DNA from: Megamonas sp. UBA1796
Lineage (GTDB): Bacteria; Bacillota; Negativicutes; Selenomonadales; Selenomonadaceae
DNA: 64,000 nucleotides
NCBI GenBank assembly: GCA_002319795.1
Contig: DCFU01000012.1
Coordinates: 1-64,000, forward strand
Reading direction: 5' to 3'
Below are positions 53,584 to 61,622 of this stretch, piece by piece. The position numbers and the translations under genes are program-made. Every line of letters starts with the position of its first letter. Position 1 is the stretch's first letter. The notes beneath the pieces are model-generated. The model did no database searches. It was not told where the DNA came from and saw only the letters and a list, made by a program, of their open reading frames with translations.

Positions 53584-54572
53584 ACGCATTCCTCACAATC
53601 TGCTGCTTCGGCCATAGCGCGTATCGCAGCAGCATCGTCCTGCGTCAGTTCAATATCCATTGCTTTGACGTTTTCCTCAAGCTGCGGTACGGTATTGGCC
53701 CCATTCAATATGCTAATGAAATCGCCTTGTGCCAAAATCCACGCCAACGCAAGGATTGGTACCGTACAATGATATTTCTCACAAAAAGGCTCCCATGCAT
53801 CCATCATATCCATAGCCTTGGACATTTTATCCGGCTGGAACCATTTTTTATTGCACTGCGCGCCTATTGGTTTATAGTCACGTGGAAAGGTCCCCGTCAA
53901 CAATCCTTGTTCCAAGGGAGAATACGCCTGCATGGTTATATTATATTGTTTACAGACAGGGAACAAGGTCTCTTCTACTGTTCGGTCCAGTACACTGTAC
54001 TTGCCCTGAACAATATCCAGCTCACCATATTTCAGGTATTCCTTGATCTGCTCCGGTGAAATATTGGCAGCACCTATAGCTTTGATTTTCCCCTGTGCCT
54101 TTAGTTCATTCAAGGCTTCCATTGTTTCCGAAATCGGTGTAAAACAAGGCTCCACAGACTGCCAATGCGTCATATACACGTCAATAGAATCAAGTCCTAA
54201 TCTTTCCAGACTCTGGTCGATTTCCTCCATAATAGATTCTTTCGACAAATTCTTGTAAAGCTGTCGCTCGCCGACTTTATTAAATAAACTTCCCTTACGG
54301 TCCCAAACAATACCGCATTTCGTAATAAGGACGACTTTGTCCCGCTCCATCTCCTGCAGCGCTTCTCCTACAATACACTCACTCGCGCCAAAGTTATACC
54401 CCGGAGCCGTATCAATCAGATTCACCCCGAGTTCCGGAGCCTTGCGAATTGTACGCAGGCACTCCCCTTTATCCTTGTCGCCGCCCCATGCCGGTCCTCC
54501 ACCGATGGACCATGTGCCAAGGCCGATTTGTGAAATGAACAGATCTGACTGTCCCAGCTTGATTTTTTTCAT
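53580..54572 (-). CDS. ydjG: Aldo/keto reductase (YdjG-like)
   Basis: NAD(P)H-dependent reductase of sugar or short-chain carbonyls; E. coli YdjG acts on methylglyoxal. 330 residues (YdjG has 326). The catalytic tetrad is visible: D in NLIDTAPGY with the following Y, K in VVLITKCG, and H in VYMTHWQ. GAGGAG is 8 bases before the ATG. Lies between the PfkB kinase and epimerase genes with tiny gaps. Confidence 0.91.
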   Translation of the reverse strand: MKKIKLGQSDLFISQIGLGTWSIGGGPAWGGDKDKGECLRTIRKAPELGVNLIDTAPGYNFGASECIVGEALQEMERDKVVLITKCGIVWDRKGSLFNKVGERQLYKNLSKESIMEEIDQSLERLGLDSIDVYMTHWQSVEPCFTPISETMEALNELKAQGKIKAIGAANISPEQIKEYLKYGELDIVQGKYSVLDRTVEETLFPVCKQYNITMQAYSPLEQGLLTGTFPRDYKPIGAQCNKKWFQPDKMSKAMDMMDAWEPFCEKYHCTVPILALAWILAQGDFISILNGANTVPQLEENVKAMDIELTQDDAAAIRAMAEAADCEECV

Positions 54573-54584
54573 CCCGCTATCTCC

Positions 54585-55547
54585 TCACTTTTGCTTTTTC
54601 AGATAGTCCTTATATAAATCTTCAACCTGCTGCCGATTTCTGACTCCGGTAGTCGCCCCGAGACTCTGTACAGATATTGCCGCAGTGACATTGGCAAGCT
54701 GCCCACATTCCCGTATGCTTTTTCCTTCCAAAATCCCTGCAATAAAGCCAGAAGCAAAGTTATCGCCAGCACCTGTTGTGTCAAGGGAAGAAATTCCTTC
54801 TACAGCAGCTATGATTTCAGCCGTAGCTGCATTCTTAATATAGCAGCCCTTGTTACCAGCCTTGATAACAATATTTTTTACGCCGCAGGCAAGAAAAACA
54901 TCGGCAATCTCGTCAAGCTCCCTCTTTTGGGTAAGCAACACAGCTTCTTCATAATTGGGAAAAAAGTAATCCAAATAGCCCAGCGCCTTGCGAATATCCT
55001 CCAGCGTCTCACCAAGCCGGGGTTTAATCATGTCAGCGCATATCATCATTCCTGCATCTCGCGCAGCAGAAAAAATCCCCTCCAAACTTTTTCCATCGAG
55101 CAGCGGCGCATTGAAAATACTAGCCAACGATAAGATTTTGGCCTGCGAAAAACGTGAGATATCAATATCCTTCGCACAGAGTTTCCACAAGCTGCCATTG
55201 CGATTCGTGACAAAAGTACGTTCCCCATCGGCCGCCACCAGGCCTACATTCATGGAGGTAATCAATCCTGGCTCTACATGCAGACTGGCATAGTCAATGC
55301 CATTTTCGCGACAAGCCTCCTGAATGAATGCTCCGGCCGAATCCGCCCCGATCTTACTCAGCAAGGCTGTCTTCCTGCCAAGACGTGAGAGGATGATTGC
55401 CTCGTTGATTGCATCGCCGCCAGTAGTCATTTCTATCTTTTCCAACGGATAGGACTCTGTATCAAATATATTTTTGCTGACTGGCTGCAGCAAAATGTCA
55501 ACAATCGCCGCTCCTGCACAAATGACATCAAGATTTTTCAACATCAT
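54585..55547 (-). CDS. ydjH: PfkB-family sugar kinase (YdjH-like)
   Basis: Sugar kinase of the PfkB/ribokinase family, 320 residues (YdjH has 315). N-terminal TGGDAINEAIILSRLG and C-terminal DTTGAGDNFASGFIAGIL, with the catalytic aspartate, are intact. It starts just after the aldolase stop with no strong ribosome site (ATGATG at 55547), suggesting translational coupling. It would phosphorylate a ketose or keto-uronic acid before the aldolase. Confidence 0.91.
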   Translation of the reverse strand: MMLKNLDVICAGAAIVDILLQPVSKNIFDTESYPLEKIEMTTGGDAINEAIILSRLGRKTALLSKIGADSAGAFIQEACRENGIDYASLHVEPGLITSMNVGLVAADGERTFVTNRNGSLWKLCAKDIDISRFSQAKILSLASIFNAPLLDGKSLEGIFSAARDAGMMICADMIKPRLGETLEDIRKALGYLDYFFPNYEEAVLLTQKRELDEIADVFLACGVKNIVIKAGNKGCYIKNAATAEIIAAVEGISSLDTTGAGDNFASGFIAGILEGKSIRECGQLANVTAAISVQSLGATTGVRNRQQVEDLYKDYLKKQK

Positions 55548-55550
55548 TCA

Positions 55551-56387
55551 TCATTCAGCCTTTCCATCTGTACCAAATAATTTAATCTTCTCCAAAGCTC
55601 TTTCCTTCACAGCGTCACGGACGGCGCGCTCCATTGCCAAAAAAGGTACATCTGTATTTTTATTCACAGCTATCATAGCGGCCTGACATAACTCCGTATG
55701 GATATTGATCTTTGTGATTCCCAACGAAATAGCCGTCTTTATATCTGCATCGCTTATCCCAGAAGCGCCATGCAGGACGATAGGAACCGTCACAGCTTCA
55801 TTTACTTTTTCCACCACATGGAAATTGAGTTGTGGCTCAGCAGTATAGACACCATGCTGATTGCCAATCGCTACAGCCAGAGAATCGCAGCCTGTTCTTT
55901 CAACAAATTCCGCCGCCTGACTCGGATCTGTATATTTGTAATGTGCCAAAGTTTCTTCATATACAGTCTCATTACCTACATGGCCAAGTTCCGCTTCTAC
56001 CGGAACTCCACGCATATGGAAATAATCAACAACCTCTTTGGTCAATTTAATGTTCGTTTCCAGATCGTATGCAGAAGCATCACGCATAACCGAGTTCATA
56101 CCATGTTCATAGGCATTTACAACTATTTCCATGCTACGGCCATGGTCCCAATGCGTAATTACAGGAACCGAAGCTTTTTTTGCCATGGAAACCATCATAT
56201 GCGAAAAATCTTCAAAAGAAGTATTTCCTACAAAACCCGTACCAAAAGAAATAATGATCGGCGCCTTGGATTCTTCCGCTGCATCCATTACTCCCATGAG
56301 CATCTCCGCATTCCAGACATTGAAATGCGGTATAGCGTAGTGCCCATTTTTTGCCTTATTTTCCCAATACTTTATACTTGCTAACAT
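55551..56387 (-). CDS. ydjI: Class II ketose-bisphosphate-type aldolase (YdjI-like)
   Basis: Zinc-dependent aldolase of the class II fructose-bisphosphate aldolase family, 278 residues, the same as E. coli YdjI. Zinc ligands are visible in THWDHGRS (H), EAELGHVGNE (H) and VLHGASGISD (H). AAGGAGCG precedes the ATG. E. coli YdjI has been shown to cleave long keto-sugar acid phosphates. Splits a phosphorylated substrate into dihydroxyacetone phosphate and an aldehyde. Center of the ydj-like operon. Confidence 0.93.
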   Translation of the reverse strand: MLASIKYWENKAKNGHYAIPHFNVWNAEMLMGVMDAAEESKAPIIISFGTGFVGNTSFEDFSHMMVSMAKKASVPVITHWDHGRSMEIVVNAYEHGMNSVMRDASAYDLETNIKLTKEVVDYFHMRGVPVEAELGHVGNETVYEETLAHYKYTDPSQAAEFVERTGCDSLAVAIGNQHGVYTAEPQLNFHVVEKVNEAVTVPIVLHGASGISDADIKTAISLGITKINIHTELCQAAMIAVNKNTDVPFLAMERAVRDAVKERALEKIKLFGTDGKAE

Positions 56388-56407
56388 AGAATTTCGCTCC
56401 TTCGTAT

Positions 56408-57448
56408 TTAACCAATTTTTATTACACCTTTGATAATATCTGCCTTACAATCAACAGACTCAGCAAACGCCTTTTGTACATCCTGATAATCATAAATATT
56501 CGTGACCATAGATTTAACATCAAAAGCTCCTGAAGAAATCGCATCTATCGCTACCGGATAACGATTTGCATATCGGAAAACCGTCTGTATCGTAACTTCA
56601 CGATTGATTTTCAGGAAATTTATGGGGGTCTCTCCAGGGATAGTGCCTACAATCATGATTTTCCCGCCACGCATAACTATATCCGGAGCTTGTCTGGCTG
56701 TGACCTGCGCTCCTGCGGTTTCAAATACCACATCAGCTCCCCATGCCCCAAGGATTTCATGGCATCGATCTATTGTATTTTCCAGTTTGCCGTTGATGAC
56801 TTCCATCGCCCCAAGCTGCTTTGCCATATGCAGGCGATTCGCCAAAACATCAACAACAACGATTTGTGCAGCCCCTAATGTACGGCAAGCCTGTAAAGTC
56901 ATCAGTCCAATGCAGCCTGCGCCAAGAATAACTATTTTCTGTCCCGGTCTGACATTTGCCGTCATTGCTGCATGAATTCCAACCGATGCCGGTTCGACAA
57001 GAGCCCCTTCCATGGTTGACATATTATCCGGCAATTTATACGTATAACTTGCCGGATGGCAAAGATAATTTGTCAAAGCTCCGCGATAATTTGGTTGCGT
57101 GGCCATAAAATCAACATCCGGACAAATGTTGTAGTGTCCTTCACGACAAAATCTGCAATGCCCGCATGGCACGCCCGGTTCAATATTTACCGCATCGCCG
57201 ACTTTAAAGCCTTTTACTTGTGTGCCGACTTTTACCACTCTACCAGCGCATTCGTGCCCTAAGCCGATTTCCTGTGCAGGATCTTTTGGTGGAATAAATG
57301 GCCCATATTGAAAACCATGCACATCGGAACCACATATACCAACGTACTCGACTTTTATCAGCACTTCATCTTCTTTGGGCTCTGGCATAGCCGCGTCTTT
57401 AATTACCATTTTCCCTGGAACTTCTAAGATAGCCTTTGTATTTTTCAT
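56408..57448 (-). CDS. ydjJ: Zinc-dependent alcohol/polyol dehydrogenase (YdjJ-like)
   Basis: Medium-chain zinc alcohol dehydrogenase, 346 residues (YdjJ has 347). Catalytic-zinc segments GICGSDVHGFQYG and GLGHECAGRV, structural zinc cysteines in PCGHCRFCREGHYNIC, and the nucleotide fold VILGAGCIGLM. AAGGAG precedes the ATG. Oxidises a sugar alcohol or hydroxy acid, probably with NAD. Confidence 0.92.
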   Translation of the reverse strand: MKNTKAILEVPGKMVIKDAAMPEPKEDEVLIKVEYVGICGSDVHGFQYGPFIPPKDPAQEIGLGHECAGRVVKVGTQVKGFKVGDAVNIEPGVPCGHCRFCREGHYNICPDVDFMATQPNYRGALTNYLCHPASYTYKLPDNMSTMEGALVEPASVGIHAAMTANVRPGQKIVILGAGCIGLMTLQACRTLGAAQIVVVDVLANRLHMAKQLGAMEVINGKLENTIDRCHEILGAWGADVVFETAGAQVTARQAPDIVMRGGKIMIVGTIPGETPINFLKINREVTIQTVFRYANRYPVAIDAISSGAFDVKSMVTNIYDYQDVQKAFAESVDCKADIIKGVIKIG

Positions 57449-57475
57449 AACATGCTTATACTCCTTTGCAAATTA

Positions 57476-58858
57476 TTATTTTTCCAAAGCATTGCTGCTT
57501 CCACCAATCTGTTCCACCGAAGCGCCTCTCGTTTCAATGCCTATGGTGGCAATCGATATAGCTACAATAACAGAAACTCCGCTCAATAGCATAAATACAC
57601 CGGTTACACCAGCTGAGCCCAGCAATGAGGCGACAGCATAAGGGGCAATGATCCCACTCACACGTCCAACCGCATTTGCCAGTCCGGAGCCGCGGAGCTT
57701 GGCCGCCGTCGGCCAAATCTCAGGAACATACACGGCCGAAGCATAGCATACAAACATATATACAAATATAATAAGGAAAAATCCCATGATGCTGATCATT
57801 GTCATACTGGTTTGAAGTGAATAAATATATCCCAATACAGCAATAACCAGTAAAAGCCCTACCCCCATCACCTTTCTCGGAATACGATCCATAATCAGCA
57901 TGGCTATGAATATACCTGTTGGCGCGCCAAACATACTCATAGTATTCAAGACAATCGAATCCTTTAGGTTGATTCCCTGTGTCATGAAAATAGTTGGCAG
58001 CCAGTTGATCAAAGTATACTGCACCACATTCATCGCAATGAGTACCATGGAGCCAAGGACGACCCGTCTGGCCAATTCACCATGGAAAAGTGCTGCATAA
58101 GGAATTGGTGTTTCCTTATTGCCTTCATTCACAATATCCGGCGGTGCAAGCTTGATATTATTTTCCCTCTCTATGTTCGTTTCAATCGCCGACATGATTT
58201 TTTCAGCTTCCTCATATCTTCCCTTTGTTTCCAACCAGCGTGGTGATTCCGGGAATTTTTGATAAGCAATGAGCGCTGCTACGGCTGACAGCAATGACGG
58301 GATAATAAACTGAATCCGCCAATTCAGCTCCGTTGAAACCAGCGCGGTAATGCCCATAGCAATAAGCGAACATAATGGATATGACCAGTTTCCTATAAAA
58401 GAAACCCTGCTTGACCATGTACCTCTATTATGTGCTGGCATATATTCAGTAAAGCCAGCAAATAAAGTAACCAATAAAGCACCAAGACCAAAGCCCATAA
58501 AAAAGCGGCAAACAATCAGGAAAGTCATATTAGGCGCAAACGCCCCTGCCACCATAGCTATAATATGGATTGTTTCATATAGAAGAAAACTGTTCCGGCG
58601 GCCTATTTTATCTCCGATAATCCCGCCTAACAATGCACCAAGGAACATGCCTGCTGTTGTAAGTGAAACAAAGGTCGCACTGATGCTGTTATCCGTCCAG
58701 CCTAATTCCTTCAGCTGCGCTAAAACAAGACCGCCGATTGCGTTGCTCCAGCATACCAGTAAGCCAAACGCTACCATGCCAAACATTGACCAATGCCATT
58801 TACTGTCCGGCAGACGATCCAAGCGAGCTCCACAATTTGGTTTAATAATTTCCGTCAT
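57476..58858 (-). CDS. ydjK: MFS transporter (YdjK-like)
   Basis: Major facilitator superfamily importer, 460 residues from the chosen ATG (YdjK has 459), 12 hydrophobic segments. The GGIIGDKIGRRNSFLLYE loop between helices 2 and 3 and MDRIPRKVMGVGLLL in the second half are typical of sugar/aromatic-acid porters. The ATG at 58858 has AGGAG directly upstream; an in-frame TTG 21 bases earlier is less likely. Supplies the substrate of the operon. Confidence 0.91.
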   Translation of the reverse strand: MTEIIKPNCGARLDRLPDSKWHWSMFGMVAFGLLVCWSNAIGGLVLAQLKELGWTDNSISATFVSLTTAGMFLGALLGGIIGDKIGRRNSFLLYETIHIIAMVAGAFAPNMTFLIVCRFFMGFGLGALLVTLFAGFTEYMPAHNRGTWSSRVSFIGNWSYPLCSLIAMGITALVSTELNWRIQFIIPSLLSAVAALIAYQKFPESPRWLETKGRYEEAEKIMSAIETNIERENNIKLAPPDIVNEGNKETPIPYAALFHGELARRVVLGSMVLIAMNVVQYTLINWLPTIFMTQGINLKDSIVLNTMSMFGAPTGIFIAMLIMDRIPRKVMGVGLLLVIAVLGYIYSLQTSMTMISIMGFFLIIFVYMFVCYASAVYVPEIWPTAAKLRGSGLANAVGRVSGIIAPYAVASLLGSAGVTGVFMLLSGVSVIVAISIATIGIETRGASVEQIGGSSNALEK

Positions 58859-58897
58859 CTCTCTCCTACACCCTTTCAATTATGTTAGCAGACTGAA

Positions 58898-59974
58898 TCA
58901 GTCAAAGTCATAATGGAAAATAACTTTAATAGCTTCTTTATTAGCCATAGCTTCAAATCCCTTTTCCCATTCCGAGAGTCCCATTCGATGCGTAATCATT
59001 GGCTGTACTTTGATTTTTCCGGCTGATAGGAGCTTAAGCGCATTCCGCCACGAAGTTGAGTCATATGCCATATGTCCAATGAGACTGATGTTCCAGGCAG
59101 TTATATCATTGATTGAAAATCCCAGCGGTTTAAAGCCCATACCGACACGAACAACTTCTCCATTCGAACGAAGCATATCGATTGCCTGTTTCAACGCAAT
59201 ATTGGCCCCCGAACATTCAATGACAAGCCCTATATTGTCCCGCCCGCCGCAAATTTCCCAGCAGCGTGCTACAACATCTTCCTGTGATGCATTGATGCAA
59301 GCTGTAGCTCCCAGCTGACGCGCAACATCGAACCGAACCTTGGTATCTTCATCCAATCCAACCATCACGATATTAACAGCTCCCATGATTCTTGCCATCT
59401 GAACCGAAAACAGTCCCAGCGGCCCTGTACCAAAAACCACGCAGTCCTGTCCTGGCAGCAAATGGGATTGTTGTGCAACCGCTTTATACGCATTACTGAG
59501 TGGATCCATGACAGCCGCTTCTTCATATTCAACATTTTCAGGAATTTCCCATATCGCATGCTTATGGATACGCAGGATTTCTCCTGGTATCAGGCAATAC
59601 TTGCTAAAACCTCCTCCCCAACGATTATTGTCCAGGCCAAGATTTACCTTTTCACGGCAAGTAAGAAAATCACCACTCTCACAAGAAGGACAGACCCCAC
59701 ATACATGTCCGCTGTTATCTGATACGACCCTCTGTCCCACCTGCCAAGCCTGTACATCCTTACCAATTTCAACAATATCGCCCGCAAACTCATGTCCACG
59801 AATTGAATTGAACTCACTGGAGCCATTATCGACACGGAAATGCTTCATATCCGCACCGCAGATAGCCGCCGCTTTGATCTTTACAATAATATCCTCCGGT
59901 CCACATTTCGGTTCAGGTACATCAATCATCCGATATCCACCAAATTCTTTACCATATCTAACCAATGCTTTCAT
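58898..59974 (-). CDS. ydjL: Zinc-dependent alcohol/polyol dehydrogenase (YdjL-like)
   Basis: Medium-chain zinc dehydrogenase, 358 residues, exactly as E. coli YdjL. Catalytic zinc: AAICGADMKHF and GHEFAGDIVEIG; structural zinc cysteines in CGVCPSCESGDFLTC; nucleotide fold VVFGTGPLGLF. GGGAG precedes the ATG. First gene of the operon, driven by the promoter with tandem palindromes. Substrate unknown; a polyol or aldonic/uronic acid is expected from the family. Confidence 0.93.
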   Translation of the reverse strand: MKALVRYGKEFGGYRMIDVPEPKCGPEDIIVKIKAAAICGADMKHFRVDNGSSEFNSIRGHEFAGDIVEIGKDVQAWQVGQRVVSDNSGHVCGVCPSCESGDFLTCREKVNLGLDNNRWGGGFSKYCLIPGEILRIHKHAIWEIPENVEYEEAAVMDPLSNAYKAVAQQSHLLPGQDCVVFGTGPLGLFSVQMARIMGAVNIVMVGLDEDTKVRFDVARQLGATACINASQEDVVARCWEICGGRDNIGLVIECSGANIALKQAIDMLRSNGEVVRVGMGFKPLGFSINDITAWNISLIGHMAYDSTSWRNALKLLSAGKIKVQPMITHRMGLSEWEKGFEAMANKEAIKVIFHYDFD

Positions 59975-59989
59975 AAGAACACTCCCATT

Positions 59990-60029
59990 ATGTTTATTTT
60001 AAACATTATTATGTTTGTTGTAAACATAA
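59990..60029 (-). promoter_or_regulatory. Tandem operator palindromes for the ydj-like operon
   Basis: Two perfect palindromes: ATGTTTA-TTT-TAAACAT (59990-60006) and TTATGTTT-GTTGT-AAACATAA (60009-60029). Their centres are 21 bp apart, two helical turns. The second covers the -10 hexamer, the first the start of the transcript. Best candidate binding sites of the DeoR-family protein at 51994-52752. Confidence 0.8.
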
Positions 60030-60054
60030 TAATTCCGTTTCGGATATTTGTCAA
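60026..60054 (-). promoter_or_regulatory. Promoter of the ydj-like operon
   Basis: On the minus strand TTGACA (60054-60049), 17 bp, TATTAT (60031-60026). Strong match to the vegetative consensus; predicted start near 60019, about 45 bases before the first start codon. Confidence 0.82.
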
Positions 60055-60335
60055 TAGTTTTTTGACTATTTAAAAACATTTTTATATTTTTAATCATCTT
60101 TTATTCAAAATCAATAATTATTTGCCATGCTTCACTTTAACATAATGCAAATTGAAAATTGCACTTTCCACTCCTCGCACAATACAGCAGGGAGATCACA
60201 TTAAAAGAGGAGCGCCATATCTCCTATAAAGCCCTCCTTTTCTATGCAAAAAAATAAATGTTGCAGTCTTGCTTACGCAAGACCACAGCATTTATTATCG
60301 GCTAATGTTTCTATTTATTTTTAAAAGCTTCTGCT
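60055..60335. other. Intergenic region between ydj-like and ABC operons
   Basis: About 280 bp beyond the promoter, no gene seen. Its right end holds the ABC operon terminator. Confidence 0.45.
60246..60297 (-). terminator. Terminator of the ABC operon
   Basis: Long stem: AATAAATG...GTCTTGC pairs with GCAAGAC...CATTTATT around TTAC, a bulge in the middle. On the minus strand it runs into TTTATTTTTTT. Confidence 0.78.
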
Positions 60336-61610
60336 TCAAGCGGATTCCGGCAAATAAACAACCTCTTTATCATCATCATACTCAATGAGTTCTGCATAAC
60401 GTTCCCAGCCAATCAGAAGATCCAGCTGTTTCGCCGCAGCCTCCTGTTCAAAGCTATGGCAAAGCAGATTCTCAAAAAATTCGATATTCATCTGTTTATT
60501 CGATTTTGACTGCAGTATCTGCATCATCTGCTGCACAAAAGGCACCTGTTGCAAAAGCTGCCTGCGGAAAAGCTCCTTGCGCGCAAGCACGGTCGCCTGG
60601 GCAAAAGCCTTTCCCTCCTCCGTAAGCTCTATATCGCCCTCAGTAACAGATGCAAAACGCAGCAAACTTGCCGCCTCAACCAACGGAAAAAAATCTTCGA
60701 TGTCCATCATAAAACGATCCGCCAATTTATAAAGATCGGTTTTTTCATTGAGATCTTCCAAAAGCTCTAAAAAGCCTGTAAGTGCCCCAGCCGTAACCGA
60801 TGGCAGCAAGGCCGTCTTTTTCCTTTGCTCAATGAGCTCGGCAACAGCCTTCTTTTTCGTCATGAAGGAATAAATGCGATCCACATAAGCCAAAAACTCC
60901 GGTGACTTGCGATCCCGCCAGCGCGGGATATCAATCGTGATATTCTCTACCACCGTTGCCGGTCCCGAAGATAGAATCACCGCCCGGTCTGCCATATAGA
61001 CAGCCTCTTCGATACCGTGCGTCACAAGAATAATTGCCTTTGTGGGAATTTTTTTCTCCAGCCAGAGCTCTAGCAGATCCCGACGCAAGTTCTCCGCCGT
61101 AAGCACATCCAAGGCCGAAAAAGCTTCGTCCATAAGTAAAATATCCGGTTCACTTACCAAAGCCCGGCCAATGCCAACACGCTGACGCATGCCGCCGGAA
61201 AGCTCTTTAGGATACGCATTCTCGAATCCGTCAAGACCGACAACGTCAAGAACCTGCATGGATTTCTTCTCTTTTTCCTCTTCTGTAAGCCGGCTGCCTT
61301 CAAGTCCCAGCATGACATTATCCAAAACCGTCAACCAGGGAAAAAGCGCGAAGGACTGGAATACCATCGCCGCACCCGGGTTGATGCCCTGAATGGCTTT
61401 TCCAAGGTATACAACCGAACCGCCTGAACTGGGAATCAGGCCTGCAATAATACGCAGCAAAGTCGATTTTCCCGAACCGGATGGCCCAAGGATTGCCAGG
61501 AATTCGCCTTCCTTTACCTGAATATTGATATCCTCGAGAATCACCGTATCCTTGTTTTCCTTTATAGAAAAGGTCTTGCCTATATTCTTAAGCTCCAGTA
61601 AATTTTTCAT
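60336..61610 (-). CDS. ABC transporter ATPase, NitT/TauT type, with AAA-associated C-domain
   Basis: ATPase of a nitrate/taurine/sulfonate-type importer, 424 residues. Walker A GPSGSGKSTLL near residue 43, signature LSGGMRQR, Walker B ILLMDEAFSALD, H-loop in ILVTHGIEEAV. Residues 275-424 form an extra domain of the ABC-transporter C-terminal AAA-associated type (regulatory, helical). AGGGGGG precedes the ATG. It ends the two-gene operon with the permease, 12 bp apart. Confidence 0.92.
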   Translation of the reverse strand: MKNLLELKNIGKTFSIKENKDTVILEDINIQVKEGEFLAILGPSGSGKSTLLRIIAGLIPSSGGSVVYLGKAIQGINPGAAMVFQSFALFPWLTVLDNVMLGLEGSRLTEEEKEKKSMQVLDVVGLDGFENAYPKELSGGMRQRVGIGRALVSEPDILLMDEAFSALDVLTAENLRRDLLELWLEKKIPTKAIILVTHGIEEAVYMADRAVILSSGPATVVENITIDIPRWRDRKSPEFLAYVDRIYSFMTKKKAVAELIEQRKKTALLPSVTAGALTGFLELLEDLNEKTDLYKLADRFMMDIEDFFPLVEAASLLRFASVTEGDIELTEEGKAFAQATVLARKELFRRQLLQQVPFVQQMMQILQSKSNKQMNIEFFENLLCHSFEQEAAAKQLDLLIGWERYAELIEYDDDKEVVYLPESA

Positions 61611-61622
61611 GCGAATCCCCCC

